A stretch of 64,000 nt of DNA from Megalonaias nervosa (lineage: Eukaryota > Mollusca > Bivalvia > Unionida > Unionidae), in contig JAECUM010001890.1 in NCBI GenBank assembly GCA_016617855.1, forward strand, positions 1-64,000. The letters run 5' to 3'. Position 1 is the first letter of the stretch. Each line of letters begins with the position of its first letter. Positions 36,429 to 46,763 of the stretch are shown here, in pieces. Under the pieces are notes generated by a model. That model was given only the letters and a program-made list of their open reading frames with translations, ran no database searches and was not told the DNA's origin. The position numbers and the translations under genes were made by a program.

Positions 36429-37614
36429 CTAAGGTATACTCTCGAGTAGGTCACTAGATGCGGCTTCAAATTGTTTGGCAGAAATTGCAGCCATACTAAA
36501 ATATTTGAACTACATTGAAACCTGTCAACATCTTTACCTTTCATATATTATCTTGCAGTACTTTATGTTTCTGCTTTTCTGGAAGGGTCTTCATGTTTAC
36601 ACTTATTTGGAAGGGTTCATCTTCCAATTTTTTAAAAAAAAATTTTCTGCAATTCTTTTTGTTACCACTTTAGAACTTTCCTTTTTGATAGGTGCATTAT
36701 AGATAGTATTCTACTGACGTGCCGTTCACTCTAGTTTATAAGTCAACTGCTGGATACCTACATCACGGTCGCTCAGTAGAATATGGATTTTCTAATATGA
36801 TTACTTTATGATAAATGCTTTCAATGAATCCTTAGTAAAGTATCAATTTTTAAACCCTCACATTTGTTTTCTTTTTGTTTAACTGCTGTTTATTCAATAT
36901 TAAAAGCGTAGCTCTTGTGTACAGTACAGTGATCAGATTTTAATGGGAATTTGCTTAGAGTGATCGGAGTTGAATGTGAATTCGCCCGTAATTGTGGTTT
37001 ACGCCCTATTACGAATTTAGACAAATCTAGCAGTAATTAACCCTTAGACCTAGAATTATGCATTTTTGTCACAATGAAGTTAATAAAACAAAGCTGTACC
37101 GATCAGTTCCATGTATCTGCCATCTGCCATCATATGTGTAAGACATCTAACTGTCAGTCTCAGTTCTACGCTACAGGCATATGAATCTCATTAAATGTTT
37201 CTCTATAATCACTAGAGTTCGGCCAATTGAAACAGTGGTCGAAATGCTTGAAAATGTCAGAACCTCTGAGATTAAAAGCAAACCGCTAAGGAAGGAAGTT
37301 AACCATTTCACAGTACATTTAAACAAATACCCCGAAACTAGTAAGTTTTTTAAGATTCTGGTGGCGTCATATGCATGGCACGCTTTTCCTCATAATTTTA
37401 TTATGAACAAAGTTTAGCAAAAATGATCTATCGTGTCAGAGACATTGTTGTAGTCGCTAGTTATATGGCAGGTTTTCTTATCTGAGTCGCTCTGATTTCT
37501 TAAAAATGCATCAAGTAGAGGAAATTGGATGCTACCCAAAGCCGCTGCTGAAAATCGAGAAATATTCCGCACGCTGAAAATGAGTAATGACAACAATTAA
37601 TTTTTTTCTTTCAG
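32375..37614 (+). other. FBXW5 intron 3
   Basis: A GT-AG intron of about 5.2 kb. It has a 49-bp exact tandem duplication at 36036-36133 and a (CT)n(TA)n tract at about 36382-36425. No exon or gene is recognised in the rest. Confidence 0.65.
36036..36133. repeat. Exact tandem duplication of a 49-bp unit
   Basis: Copies at 36036-36084 and 36085-36133 are identical, each gtacatattgataaaataag...ctaaatag, including the same seven-A run. This is a very recent local duplication or an assembly artefact. Confidence 0.95.
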
Positions 37615-38648
37615 GCCACTAAGGACAAGACGTTTAAACATGAACTCTTGATCAAACGCCTTTTTCGCTTTCGAACGAAGAACTGCAGCTCCATAAGAAG
37701 TTTAATGATTGCCAATGTGTTTGGAGATAGTTTTAACACTCAAGACAAGTCTCTTATAGAACATACAGCTGAATCACGTGCCAACCAACTGGAAAACAAA
37801 CAATCAAGATCAACTCTTTCCGTGTTAGATGGACAAGGTCAACCAGTTAAAGACGAAAGATGGAGTTCAGATGATGTATCACACATTTGTAAAGACAGTT
37901 CAGATCAGGAAGAAGAGAACTTGAATTTTGTCACAAGTGCGGTGGAGGAAAAATTTTCTTGTATACGTGTCTCTGATGATTTACAAGCGCGACAGTTTCT
38001 CTCGACAAACGATGGACATAGCTCAATTCTTGATTCAGTGGATGTTAATGAAATAAAGATAAATATAGATTTTAGAGCGGATAGATCTTCTCAAAATAAG
38101 GTGGACATATCGTCCCGCCGCTCCGACTTGGGCATTCATGGAACTACTATCTCCTGTGTGAACTTACAAGCTCTTACAGTCTCTGATGAACATTGCCCAG
38201 ATCCCTTAATCTGTTATGATGTCCCTCGCAAAAGCAATGGCCGTGACATATCTTTCACAAATGAGATGTTTGATTCAATCTATGAACAGCAGGCAAAACC
38301 GCATTTATTTTTTGCTGATGATCAAAGTCTAAAAGCGAGTTTTGGGACTGAGCCCACCGGCACCAAACTATATGCAAACAATGAAATATCTAAAGAAAAC
38401 AGTACTTCATCCGATAATGTGCCAGATAAATATCTGGTCTTCACGTGTGGATCAGAGTCATATGCACCTACTCACATAGGGCTGAAACGTTTTGGAGCTC
38501 AGGAGTACTTTGATGTAACAACGGGGCAACTTCTGCCAAATGTAACTGACAATTTTCACTCGCCTAATGGTAAAGCCTTTGATGACATAGACCACATATT
38601 CGACATGCATGGACACATCATTGGGATGTGTTTGTCGCCTGATCACAG
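37615..38648 (+). CDS. FBXW5: FBXW5-like gene, coding exon 4 (large, with long linker)
   Basis: The acceptor tttctttcag ends at 37614 and the donor cacag|gtacaa is at 38648, phase 2. It starts ATKDKTFKHELLIKRLFRF and SSIRSLMIANV, matching the FBXW5 RLFKIQNLN.STIRTVMVA segment. A roughly 200-residue Ser/Asp-rich low-complexity linker follows. The conserved PDKYLVFTCGSESYAPTHIG and FDDIDHIFDMHGHIIGMCLSPDHR then restore the WD propeller. The linker makes the predicted protein about 729 residues, against about 566 in human FBXW5. It may hold degrons or phosphorylation sites. Confidence 0.9.
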
Positions 38649-39203
38649 GTACAATTTTACTGTCATATATGTTAATATGTAGCATATTGCTTTCAAGTAA
38701 ATTATAGTGACTAATAACATACAATTTTGAATCAAATTAAAGGTTACAACCACGCCTATTTTATAGTCACCAATGTTGGTTAAGGAATGCATTTCAACAA
38801 GCAAAGGATATTCAACCCAGCCATCCGACACTATCCCAACTTAGTTGCCATATTGTGCATTTCATGTTTCAGGCGCCTTGTGAATATAAATATTGTGCTT
38901 TGGTATATTTATAAATTCTACTGCAATCTTGTAATGACATGTCTGCCACTTTGCTCTGTTGGTGTCTCAATGAACTGGCTGTAATTGAGCTGATTTAATG
39001 ACCAACAGTTCCAAAATTAAGGTCATTAAGGTCATATATGACATTTGATGTGTAGCCAATAATACTATGTTCATAGTTTTTATACATTATATGTTTTTAC
39101 ACTACTCACTAGTTTGATCAAAAATGAAGTGTAGTTTTTGACTAGTGACTCATGCTCAAGTTTCTTCTCTCCTAAGACGGAATACAACCATTTTCTTCTG
39201 CAG
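38649..39203 (+). other. FBXW5 intron 4
   Basis: A GT-AG intron of 555 bp with nothing recognised inside. Confidence 0.8.
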
Positions 39204-39416
39204 ATATTTGTACGTGAATAGTCGCAAATGGAAAGAAGTCTACCAGATCGACAATCCAATGGAGCTGCCTCCCTTGGCAGAGGAAATCGACCTTCACGTC
39301 CTCGACCTTTTGCAGGTCAAGATGGTAGGGAAGATGAATGCATCCCACAAGGCCTACACGCCTAGCAATAATTGTTTCATAATATCTCTGGACGTGTGCG
39401 AAGACTATGTGGCTAG
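39204..39416 (+). CDS. FBXW5: FBXW5-like gene, coding exon 5
   Basis: The acceptor ttctgcag ends at 39203 and the donor ctag|gttagt is at 39416. It reads YLYVNSRKW, PMELPPLAEEIDL and AYTPSNNCFIISLDVCEDYVA, a block almost diagnostic for FBXW5. It ends in phase 2 and joins the T of exon 6 to make Ser (VAS|GAED), as in other FBXW5 proteins. Element B lies 165 bp further on, in the following intron. Confidence 0.9.
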
Positions 39417-39575
39417 GTTAGTAATTGTTCTGTTATTGTATTAATATATGAATGATAGTAAGATGTAATGACAATGCAATAACCATATGTTACCAGTATC
39501 CTTGCAGGACCAGCTGATAAATGTCTGCTGATAAGTAATTAGGTTGAATGATAAAGATACCTCTACAAATATAAA

Positions 39576-39581
39576 ATGTGA
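39576..39581. repeat. Target site duplication, left copy (atgtga)
   Basis: The six bases atgtga directly before the left inverted repeat are repeated at 57189-57194. Six bp is the usual duplication length for Mavericks/Polintons. Confidence 0.8.
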
Positions 39582-39984
39582 GATGATGATCCTGTATCGA
39601 AAGAGGATACTATCTCAGAAACCCCCATCCCCCTCCCAAATTTGGAGGGGTGGAAAGAGGATCCCGAACCTCTAGATTTTTTTCATATTAAACAATGTTT
39701 CATTATAATTCAATCCGACATGTTGGATTTGATCTAACAAACAAATTTTTTAAAAGATTTAATTCGATTAGATCAGCTTTGAAATATACTGGGATAGCAC
39801 CTAATATAATAAGCAATTGTATTAAAAAGGTTGGTCATCATTTATCAGTCAAATATGGATCAGTATGGTTATTCGCAACTGAAAATGACGAACGAATAAG
39901 AGGTTGGGCAGAAAATCCGATGACATTTATTGACAACATGGTTGACGCACTTTTTGATAATGATATTTTTAAACATCTACTACT
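39582..39984. repeat. Left terminal inverted repeat of element B
   Basis: About 403 bp, matching the inverse of 56757-57175 with few mismatches, and an 18-bp-class gap near the start of the encoded frame. It opens gatgatgatcctgtatc and contains a C-rich/G-rich hairpin (cccccatcccc...ggaggggtgg). Confidence 0.93.
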
Positions 39985-39991
39985 GTTGTAA
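39695..39991 (+). CDS. Inverted-repeat-encoded NUMOD1-like protein (left copy)
   Basis: An intact 98-codon frame lying almost wholly in the left inverted repeat. Residues about 20-60 read FNSIRSALKYTGIAPNIIS, then NCIKK...GSVWLF. This is the pattern of a NUMOD1 helix-turn-helix (F.S...A....GI....I..C.......W), a module that gives DNA contacts in homing endonucleases. No nuclease residues are present. The rest (ENDERIRGWAENPMTFIDNMVD) is not recognised. A second copy lies in the right repeat, so the element encodes it twice, reading inwards from both ends. A terminal-binding or regulatory role is inference. Confidence 0.6.
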   Translation: MFHYNSIRHVGFDLTNKFFKRFNSIRSALKYTGIAPNIISNCIKKVGHHLSVKYGSVWLFATENDERIRGWAENPMTFIDNMVDALFDNDIFKHLLLL

Positions 39992-40400
39992 TCATAATTT
40001 ATGATAATCTTTTTCATACCCGCTGACTCTCATTGGTAGGATATCTGTTCACATACTGTCAATAATACGAAACTCGCGTATTAAATCGTCCACATCATAT
40101 TTTACACCTCACAAATAAGATCGTATCTGATAAAGTAATTTTTTATAAGTGATACTCGCTGTTTTACAAGCATTTTTTCGTCTCAAGTTTGGGTTCAATC
40201 TTTTTACAAGCTGTTGAAAAAGAGACACCGACACCAGATATTATTAACAAAAAACGGATTTAATGATGCTGCACATGAGATTATACCACAGCTAGTCATT
40301 AACAATGGCAAATATGATATTACTCGAAGTATTCTACGGTAGTATTTATAACATTGTTTTACACATCAAAGGTTTTTATGATAAAATTTATAATGATTAG
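39992..40400. other. Gap after left inverted repeat, nothing recognised
   Basis: No gene is supported on either strand. Confidence 0.5.
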
Positions 40401-41765
40401 TGTGTCAACGTCTTGTTTTGGAATATCTTCTGAAATATGATTGAAATCGACAATCTGTGTTTTCATTATACAATTTTTTACACAAAAACAAAAGTTCTGA
40501 TGCCAACAATCGAATCAAGAAACTCACGAAATTTATTATTATTAGGATCAGCAATAAAAGTTCTGTACTTGTCATAAACATCTGATGAAATATCGTCATA
40601 TTGTTTATCTGTAAGTACCTCATTTTTCTTTGGCCATGTATATGAATAAAAATATCTCCTACTTCACGTTCATACAAATCTGTTTCATTCACCAAATTAC
40701 TGTAATCTTTTTCTGTGTCATCAATATACCTTAATACCAAGCTTATTTGATCTAACGTGAAAATTTTGAGAACAAGATGTTGTCAGATAATTGCATATGC
40801 GACCACGAAATTTGCTAGCATTAATTTTTGGAGCGATTTTAGTCCAAGAGTGTTAAGACGAGTAAAAGCATTTACTTTAAGCCATAATTTTTCGTATTGT
40901 TTTGGGAATATTTTGTCGACTTCATTGTAATAATTTCATAATGACAATTGTCTAGAGCGCAGGATCGATGGAAATGGAATATCATCTGCTTCACCTATGC
41001 TGTAATAAGAATCATCCATTACTACCAACATTGTTTGATCAACTTCTCAAAAAAAAACTTTTCTCGCTCAATATTACTTAGATTACTAATTTCATCATCA
41101 AACTTTTTGGTTATCTTTAGAGATCTGTCAACAATAATTGGATCAAATTCTGGGTCTTTTTTGCGCATCATTGGCAAAATTGCGTTTGAGTACGCTTTTA
41201 CTCAACTCCGTATCTGCTGTCATGGTAACGATATTAACTAGGGTTTCCTTGTCGTGGTAGTACATGCCGAAATACTAAAAAATTTCTCGTTTTAAAAAAA
41301 CTATTGTATAACTTCTTGTTTCTTTTTATTCCCATTATCCTAGATTCTACTAGTTTGTTGAGACGATTATAATTATCGCTAATTCGTTTTCCGTCATGTG
41401 CTATTCGTGTTTTTAATAAACCCGATCACATTATTAAATCTATATTTTTGAAATCAAGCTCAAACGATATTTTTTTGAATAGGATTTCAATTTGTTTTTG
41501 TTCTTCTAGACAATCATCAGGATGACAGTATCTGCTTATAATATCAAAGTTTTCTATTGCTTTTTTCAGTTGTGGTCCTCGCATATGCATAACACTAACA
41601 AATTTTTTTCTTCTTCTGATAATGGAGAGTTTATCATTGGAATTGGAATTTTTTTGTAGTATTTATCACACGTGCCGCCAGTGATTCGTCCCCAACATCT
41701 CTTTTGGGGTTAAAAATATTATCATAAAATTTTCTCGCAACAGTTATAATTGGTGGTTCTGACAT
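40400..41765 (-). pseudogene. Large decayed minus-strand gene, unknown function
   Basis: Reading from ATG 41765 on the minus strand, long stretches in alternating frames can be followed to about 40.4 kb: MSEPPIITVARKFYDNIF at the start, then ISRYCHPDDCLEEQKQIE, ISDNYNRLNKLVESRIMG, KDPEFDPIIVDRSLK, EVDKIFPKQYEKLWLK and FREFLDSIVGIRTFV. At least five frameshifts or stops intervene. The total would be about 450 residues, helix-rich and charged. No family is recognised. It follows the fibre gene on the same strand and may be a virion or morphogenesis protein. Confidence 0.5.
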
Positions 41766-41782
41766 TATTTTATAGCATTAGA

Positions 41783-43198
41783 TTAAATTTGATCATTGAT
41801 TGTGTATATTTGAAATGCTGTCAGTCCTGGAAACGGATGTTCAGCAGCAATAACATAAACTCGGAAATACAAGTACTTGTTAACTGTTTTTTCTGTTGGA
41901 ATTGTAAAATATTGTGTTGTTGTAATATACCTGTTATTTGTGTTAAATAATGTTGTCCAGTTATCATCGTTTGATCCTTCCAATTGCCAGTTATAAATTC
42001 GACCAACACTAGAATTTAATCGACCGCACAAATCAAATTGCCAAATAGCAACTGCAGTAGGACATTTAATTTTAATCCAGACGTTTTCAACTTCTCCGTT
42101 AGTCGTCCACTGATGTCTATCAGAGAAAGTGTATTAAGGATAATTTTCAGGATAATATGATGATGCGCTTACCTCAAACCCAACTCGATTATCACTTGCC
42201 TTAAAATGTGATGGAATATATCCAACATTGTTTTTAGTTATCTTACACCACCGAACAGACTGTCAACATATGCTTTATTTGTTAAATCATTAGGATTAGC
42301 TGGAACATATGTCATAGTTATTTTATTATTTCTCATGTTTATGTTGCCTGACAATGGTCCACCAGATTTCTTAAAATATGGGGTAAGCTCTTCTTTTAAC
42401 TGATCATAGTTAATAGCATCAGTTTCATTAGCTGGTGGCGAGGTTGTCGGTAATCCAGTTATTTTTGAGTTATTGCTCATCATCAGGTAACCTTTCATTG
42501 TGTCACCGGCTTTGTTAAGTTTATTATCGTCAACAGATTCTAGTTGCGCATAACTTACAGCTTGTGTATTATCTACATTTGCTGGCGGATATATAGTTTC
42601 TCACCCAATAATTTTTTTACTCGACATGTTAATATTACCTGTCACTATGTCACAGGCTTTGTTTAGTTTATTATCGTAAACAGTTTTTAGTTGCGCATAA
42701 ATTACAGCTTTTTTGCTATCAACATTTGCTGGCGGATATACAGTTTCTAACCCAATAATTCTTTTACTCGACATGTTAATATTATCTGTAACTGTCCCAC
42801 TGGTTTTATCAAGTTTGTTATTATCCAGATACTTCAACTGCAAATAATTTACCGCTTGAGTTTGATATAAGTTTGCCAGTGGATATCCAGTCTCCAAATT
42901 TATAAATTTTTTCTTGACATATCTAAGCTACCGCTTAAAGTTCCTCCTGTTAGTGATAGTTTATTATTGTTGACGAAATTTAGTTGTGCATAACAGCTTG
43001 TGTATTAACAACATTTATTGGCGGATAATTTGTTTTTGAATCTAGTACTCGTTGATTTGACATAGACAGGTTTCCTGTCCTTGTTTTGCCAGTTTTTTTT
43101 TTCTTCAGGTAATCAGATACATCAATATTGCCGTTTGTTAATGTACTTATAGCCGATGAATCTCCTAGTGCTGTTACAACTTTTGTTTAATAGCTCAT
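41783..43198 (-). pseudogene. Fibre protein: tandem tail-fibre repeats and discoidin-like tip
   Basis: It starts at ATG 43198, with a TAA as fourth codon. At least five repeats of about 40 residues follow (about 43.0-42.24 kb), of the type GNINMSSKKIIGLETVYPPANV followed by .QAV.YAQLK, as in phage tail fibres. After SGNINMRNNKI and NKAYVDSLFGG the frame shifts near 42241. The tip continues with GYIPSHFKASDNRVGF, VWIKIKCPTAVAIWQF, NWQLEGSNDDNWTTLF and AFQIYTIND, the pattern of an F5/8 type C (discoidin) carbohydrate- or lipid-binding domain. It ends at 41783. A receptor-binding role is inferred from this architecture. Confidence 0.75.
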
Positions 43199-43263
43199 TA
43201 TTTATTTATTGTCTGACAATATTTTTATATGTAAATTATATAACATAAAATTGTATACCAACG

Positions 43264-43963
43264 ATGGCAAAATCGTTGATATTGAATTTTGATACAGAGC
43301 GGTTGGTGAAACATAAACATAACAATGAACTTCCAGATTGTCATTATCTTATTGTTGGAAGAACTGGATTGGGAAAAACAAATTTGCTTATGAATTTACT
43401 GCTGGGCGATAATTTTAACTACAATCGAGTTTATATTTACACAATTAATCCACAACAAGATAAGTACGAGCTACTTAGCGAATATAATAACAAACTTCGT
43501 GATGATCTTGAGTCTGGTGAAATTTTTTTTATTATCAAAGAACCAGAAGATCTTGTTCCAGTTTCCAGTTAATCAACTTGATTCGTCCGAACATAAGATG
43601 GTTGTTTTTGATGATATTCCGCTAAACAATGTAGAGATGAATAATATAAGATCATATTTTTCAATGTCACGTAATAGAAAATGTAATTCTATTTATCTCG
43701 CCCAAGATTTTTATAATGTTGACAGATTTATTAGACGAAATACTGGTTGTTTTATATTATTTCCAGGACTGGACAATGTTGATGTTAGAAATATTGCAAA
43801 CGAACAATGTGGCGACGTAACAAAATATAAATTTATCGAACTTTATCATAAGGCAACAAAAGATAAATATAATTCCTTTTTATTCGATCCAGCTAAAATG
43901 TTTGCTGTTGTATTGACAGATATCTGCTGTAAGTTTTATCAAACATTTTTTATAACAAAATAG
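43264..43963 (+). pseudogene. Packaging ATPase (FtsK/HerA, A32-like), one frameshift
   Basis: The start is ATG 43264. Walker A is LIVGRTGLGKTNLL (about residues 29-42). A frameshift near 43560 separates it from Walker B (MVVFDDIPL) and the sensor region (SIYLAQDFYNVDRFIRRN). The order and spacing are those of the Polinton packaging ATPase. It is the first gene of the plus-strand virion block and is followed 9 bp later by the coiled-coil gene. Confidence 0.88.
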
Positions 43964-43972
43964 TATATAATT

Positions 43973-45360
43973 ATGGATAAACGAGCAAAGTACAAAAACA
44001 TATAGAAGATCTAAAAAAACTTGCACAATCTCAGGCAGAATTTAAGCAAAAAGTACAGCAAACATGACGTGGACAGATAATTGCCGCAGAAGTAGCAGCT
44101 ACGGCTCTTAAACCAGTTACTGAGGCTTTACTTGGAAAACAACCTGGAACTAAACCACTATCAGAAGAAGAACTTAAAAAATTGCTAGAGAAGGTTTGGT
44201 TGGAATTGTTAAAGAACAGCAAGAAGCAGCTGCTGAAAAGGTTATTAGAAGATCTGATGAAGACAGATTAAGATTGGCTAGAGACCTTGTAAAACATATT
44301 GTTAATCCTGCTGCTAGACAAGCTGAACTAAAACGGTTATTAAATGATCCACTCGAATTTGAGAAACGACTAGCAGAAGAAACATCAGTTAAACTGATTG
44401 AAAGAAGATTGGGTGATAAAGAAGAAAAAATTGAATTAAAAGATAAAGGTGATAGATTGTTGGAGGAGATGCGTAAAGAAAAAGAAGAAGCAGCTAGAAA
44501 AAAAAAGGATGGAGAAAAGAGCATGGATTAGATGTTCAATATGCGCAAATGTTCGAAGATGCTCTAGAAAATATAAATAACGAAATAAAAGATTACGAGT
44601 ATAAATTGTTTGACAAAGAATACAATTTTAAAGATGTAAGAGTACGAGATATTAATAAAAAAGATTACAACACCAAAGAAAATATTAGTAAGTTAGAAAC
44701 AATAAAAGAAGAAAGTAAGAAACATCTCGATGATGTAGTACCAGAAAAAGAAGGAACCTACAAAGACAGCATCAGACAATACCGACATTGGATTATCGCC
44801 GATCTTTATATCAAAGTTATTCGTAATATAAAAAATGGACGGTATGATCATCACAATAATAATTTGAGTACTGAGACAAAAATCTAGATGAAAGACATAT
44901 CAAGGCTGATACAATTGTCTCTAAGGATATAAAAGATCTTATTGGCAGACAAACTGAATTAAGTCGGTTGGTTGATGATCAAGATGAACTTAACAAAAAA
45001 TCAATGGTAGCTGAAAATCTAGAGAAAACTAAAAAAAATATAACAGATAAAATAACAAATTTAGAATATAATAATTTTATAACAGAAAATGATATTTCCG
45101 ATATTGATAATATTAAAACTTGGGAAAAAGATAAATACGATAATCTTATTAAAAAATTAGATGATATTGAAAATGATGGCGAACAAGCTTACGAAGAAAT
45201 TGATAAAGCCTCAAAAGAAGATATTTTAACAATTTTTCAACAAGCTAGAAATGGTTTTATTGCTAATAATTTAAAAATACAGCAAAAAAAATTATATCTG
45301 GAAAATCAAGTTATACAAAATTTTATGATGAGTTTGAATCTAATGAGAATCTTCATATGA
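43973..45360 (+). pseudogene. Long charged coiled-coil virion-type protein
   Basis: Three open frames (44196-44531, 44549-44887, 44968-45360) and connecting pieces in other frames form one reading of about 460 residues. It is extremely rich in Lys, Glu, Asp and Leu with heptad-like spacing, e.g. AEETSVKLIERRLGDKEEKI. A small motif LLGKQPGTKPLSEEELK lies near 44.13-44.17 kb. Long coiled-coil proteins occur in the same position, between ATPase and penton, in other Polintons as I know them. The function is unknown. Its last codon overlaps the next start (ATGA). Confidence 0.6.
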
Positions 45361-45576
45361 GTAAAAAAAAAAACAGGAACAGGAGTAAAAATATTTGCAT
45401 CAGTTACTGAAATAATAGGCAGATTAATGATATTGATATCATCAAAAGAGGCTGGAAATGTTGGTGCTGAAATTGACAATGAATTTATTGACATACTTGA
45501 TCATTTAAGATCGGAAAATTTATTAACATCTGACGAGTACGAAATTTTACATCGCGACCTAATCACAGCGACTTAA
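45357..45576 (+). pseudogene. Small conserved protein downstream of the coiled-coil gene
   Basis: ATG at 45357 overlaps the previous stop. The A-run at 45364-45373 causes a frameshift. The body then reads GTGVKIFASVTEIIGRLMILISSK, EIDNEFIDILDHLRSE and LTSDEYEILHRDL up to TAA 45574-45576. It has a hydrophobic N-terminal helix followed by a helical pair. I know similar short proteins from Polintons but no assigned function. Confidence 0.5.
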
Positions 45577-45601
45577 TTTTATAAAAATATAATAAATAGC
45601 A

Positions 45602-46344
45602 ATGTCAACAACATTATTACTATACTCTAGCACAGCTGCTAAAGATAGCGCAAATTTTTCAGTAAATTATATTCCACCAATACAACTAGATCCTGAAAAA
45701 CAGTATGAGATTGGACTAATTTCCTGTATGGCATGGCATTCTATGGCTAATGTAAAAGCTGATGTCAATGATGAATTTCCATTTTATCTGCAAGCACCTC
45801 TAGCGCTGTGGGCAAGATTTAAAATTCCACAGGGAGCTTATAATGTCACTGATCTAAATAAAACAATAAAAGAGCTAATAACAAAAGTAAATGGTGTCGC
45901 TGACAATTTTGAGCTGACACCGAATTATAATACTTTACGAGCTAGGATAACATTAACAAATATTTTAATCAATTCTCATCAGCAAAAAGTATTGTGTCGT
46001 TGATAGGATTTTCTCATAAACAATATGGATCAATTACAGAACAAACGTATGACGGTGACCTGCCAGTAAATATAACTGACGTAAACACAGTACTGAGAAA
46101 TTGCTCCATTGCAACTGGATCGTATTCAGCCCAGGGTAGTAAAGGACAAACAATATATAGTTTTTTGCCGGACGTTCCACCGCGATCTCTCATGCAAATT
46201 AGTCCACGTGAAGTTATTTATTATCCGTTAAACGTTCAAAATCAAATAACAGAAATAAGTATGGTATTAACAGATCAATCTGGACTACAGCTGGATTTGA
46301 ATAATGAAGTTGTTACTTATTATTTGCACCTACGAGCACAATAA
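45602..46344 (+). pseudogene. Penton-like minor capsid protein (single jelly roll), one frameshift
   Basis: ATG 45602 follows the context aatagcaatg. The N-terminal half (133 codons) has DSANFSVNYIPPIQLDPEKQ and IPQGAYNVTDLN. A frameshift near 45990 leads into a second frame to 46344, with VLRNCSIATGSY, IYSFLPDVPP, YYPLNV and LTDQSGLQLDL. These motifs are shared with the penton of element A and are typical of the Polinton minor capsid protein, which occupies the fivefold vertices. It would assemble with the major capsid protein. Confidence 0.8.
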
Positions 46345-46365
46345 AATTATGCAGCCTCAGATATA

Positions 46366-46731
46366 ATGAAACAGAGAAAAAAAATTTACAGAAGAAAAAT
46401 AGTTGGAGGATTGTTTGGAAATATATTTACTAAAATTATTGAAAATGCTCCGGGAATCGCAAACAAAGTTGCGCCAATTGCACTAGACAAGTCAAAAGCT
46501 TTTGCAACTGGAGCTGCATCTGCTGCTGGAACTGCTGTTGGACAAAAAATAGCTGATAAGTAAGGGAACACCGTCTACATATGAGATAAAACAAGTTATA
46601 TCAGAAATCGCTCCAACAAAAGAAACTAAACGTGCAATGATAACAACAACAAAAAACTTTTATTGCCAAAAGGAGAACAAATTATACAAAAATCAAAATC
46701 TAAGCAACAGCGCCAATCTCTTCGTGATTGA
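46366..46731 (+). pseudogene. Small basic/hydrophobic virion-type protein
   Basis: ATG 46366 starts MKQRKKIYRRK, then a Gly/Ala-rich hydrophobic stretch (GGLFGNIFTKIIENAPGIA and AFATGAASAAGTAVGQKIADK). A stop occurs at 46563 and a charged tail can be followed to 46731 (LPKGEQIIQKSKSKQQRQS). The composition resembles membrane-lytic adenovirus pVI or pX-like minor proteins encoded between penton and major capsid genes. The assignment is by position and composition only. Confidence 0.5.
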
Positions 46732-46763
46732 TGACAATTTTATGTAACCTAATAAATTAAAAA

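Noticed and set aside
44031..44524. Minus-strand Ser/Leu-rich frames
   Set aside because: They are shadows of the Lys/Glu-rich coiled-coil gene on the plus strand.
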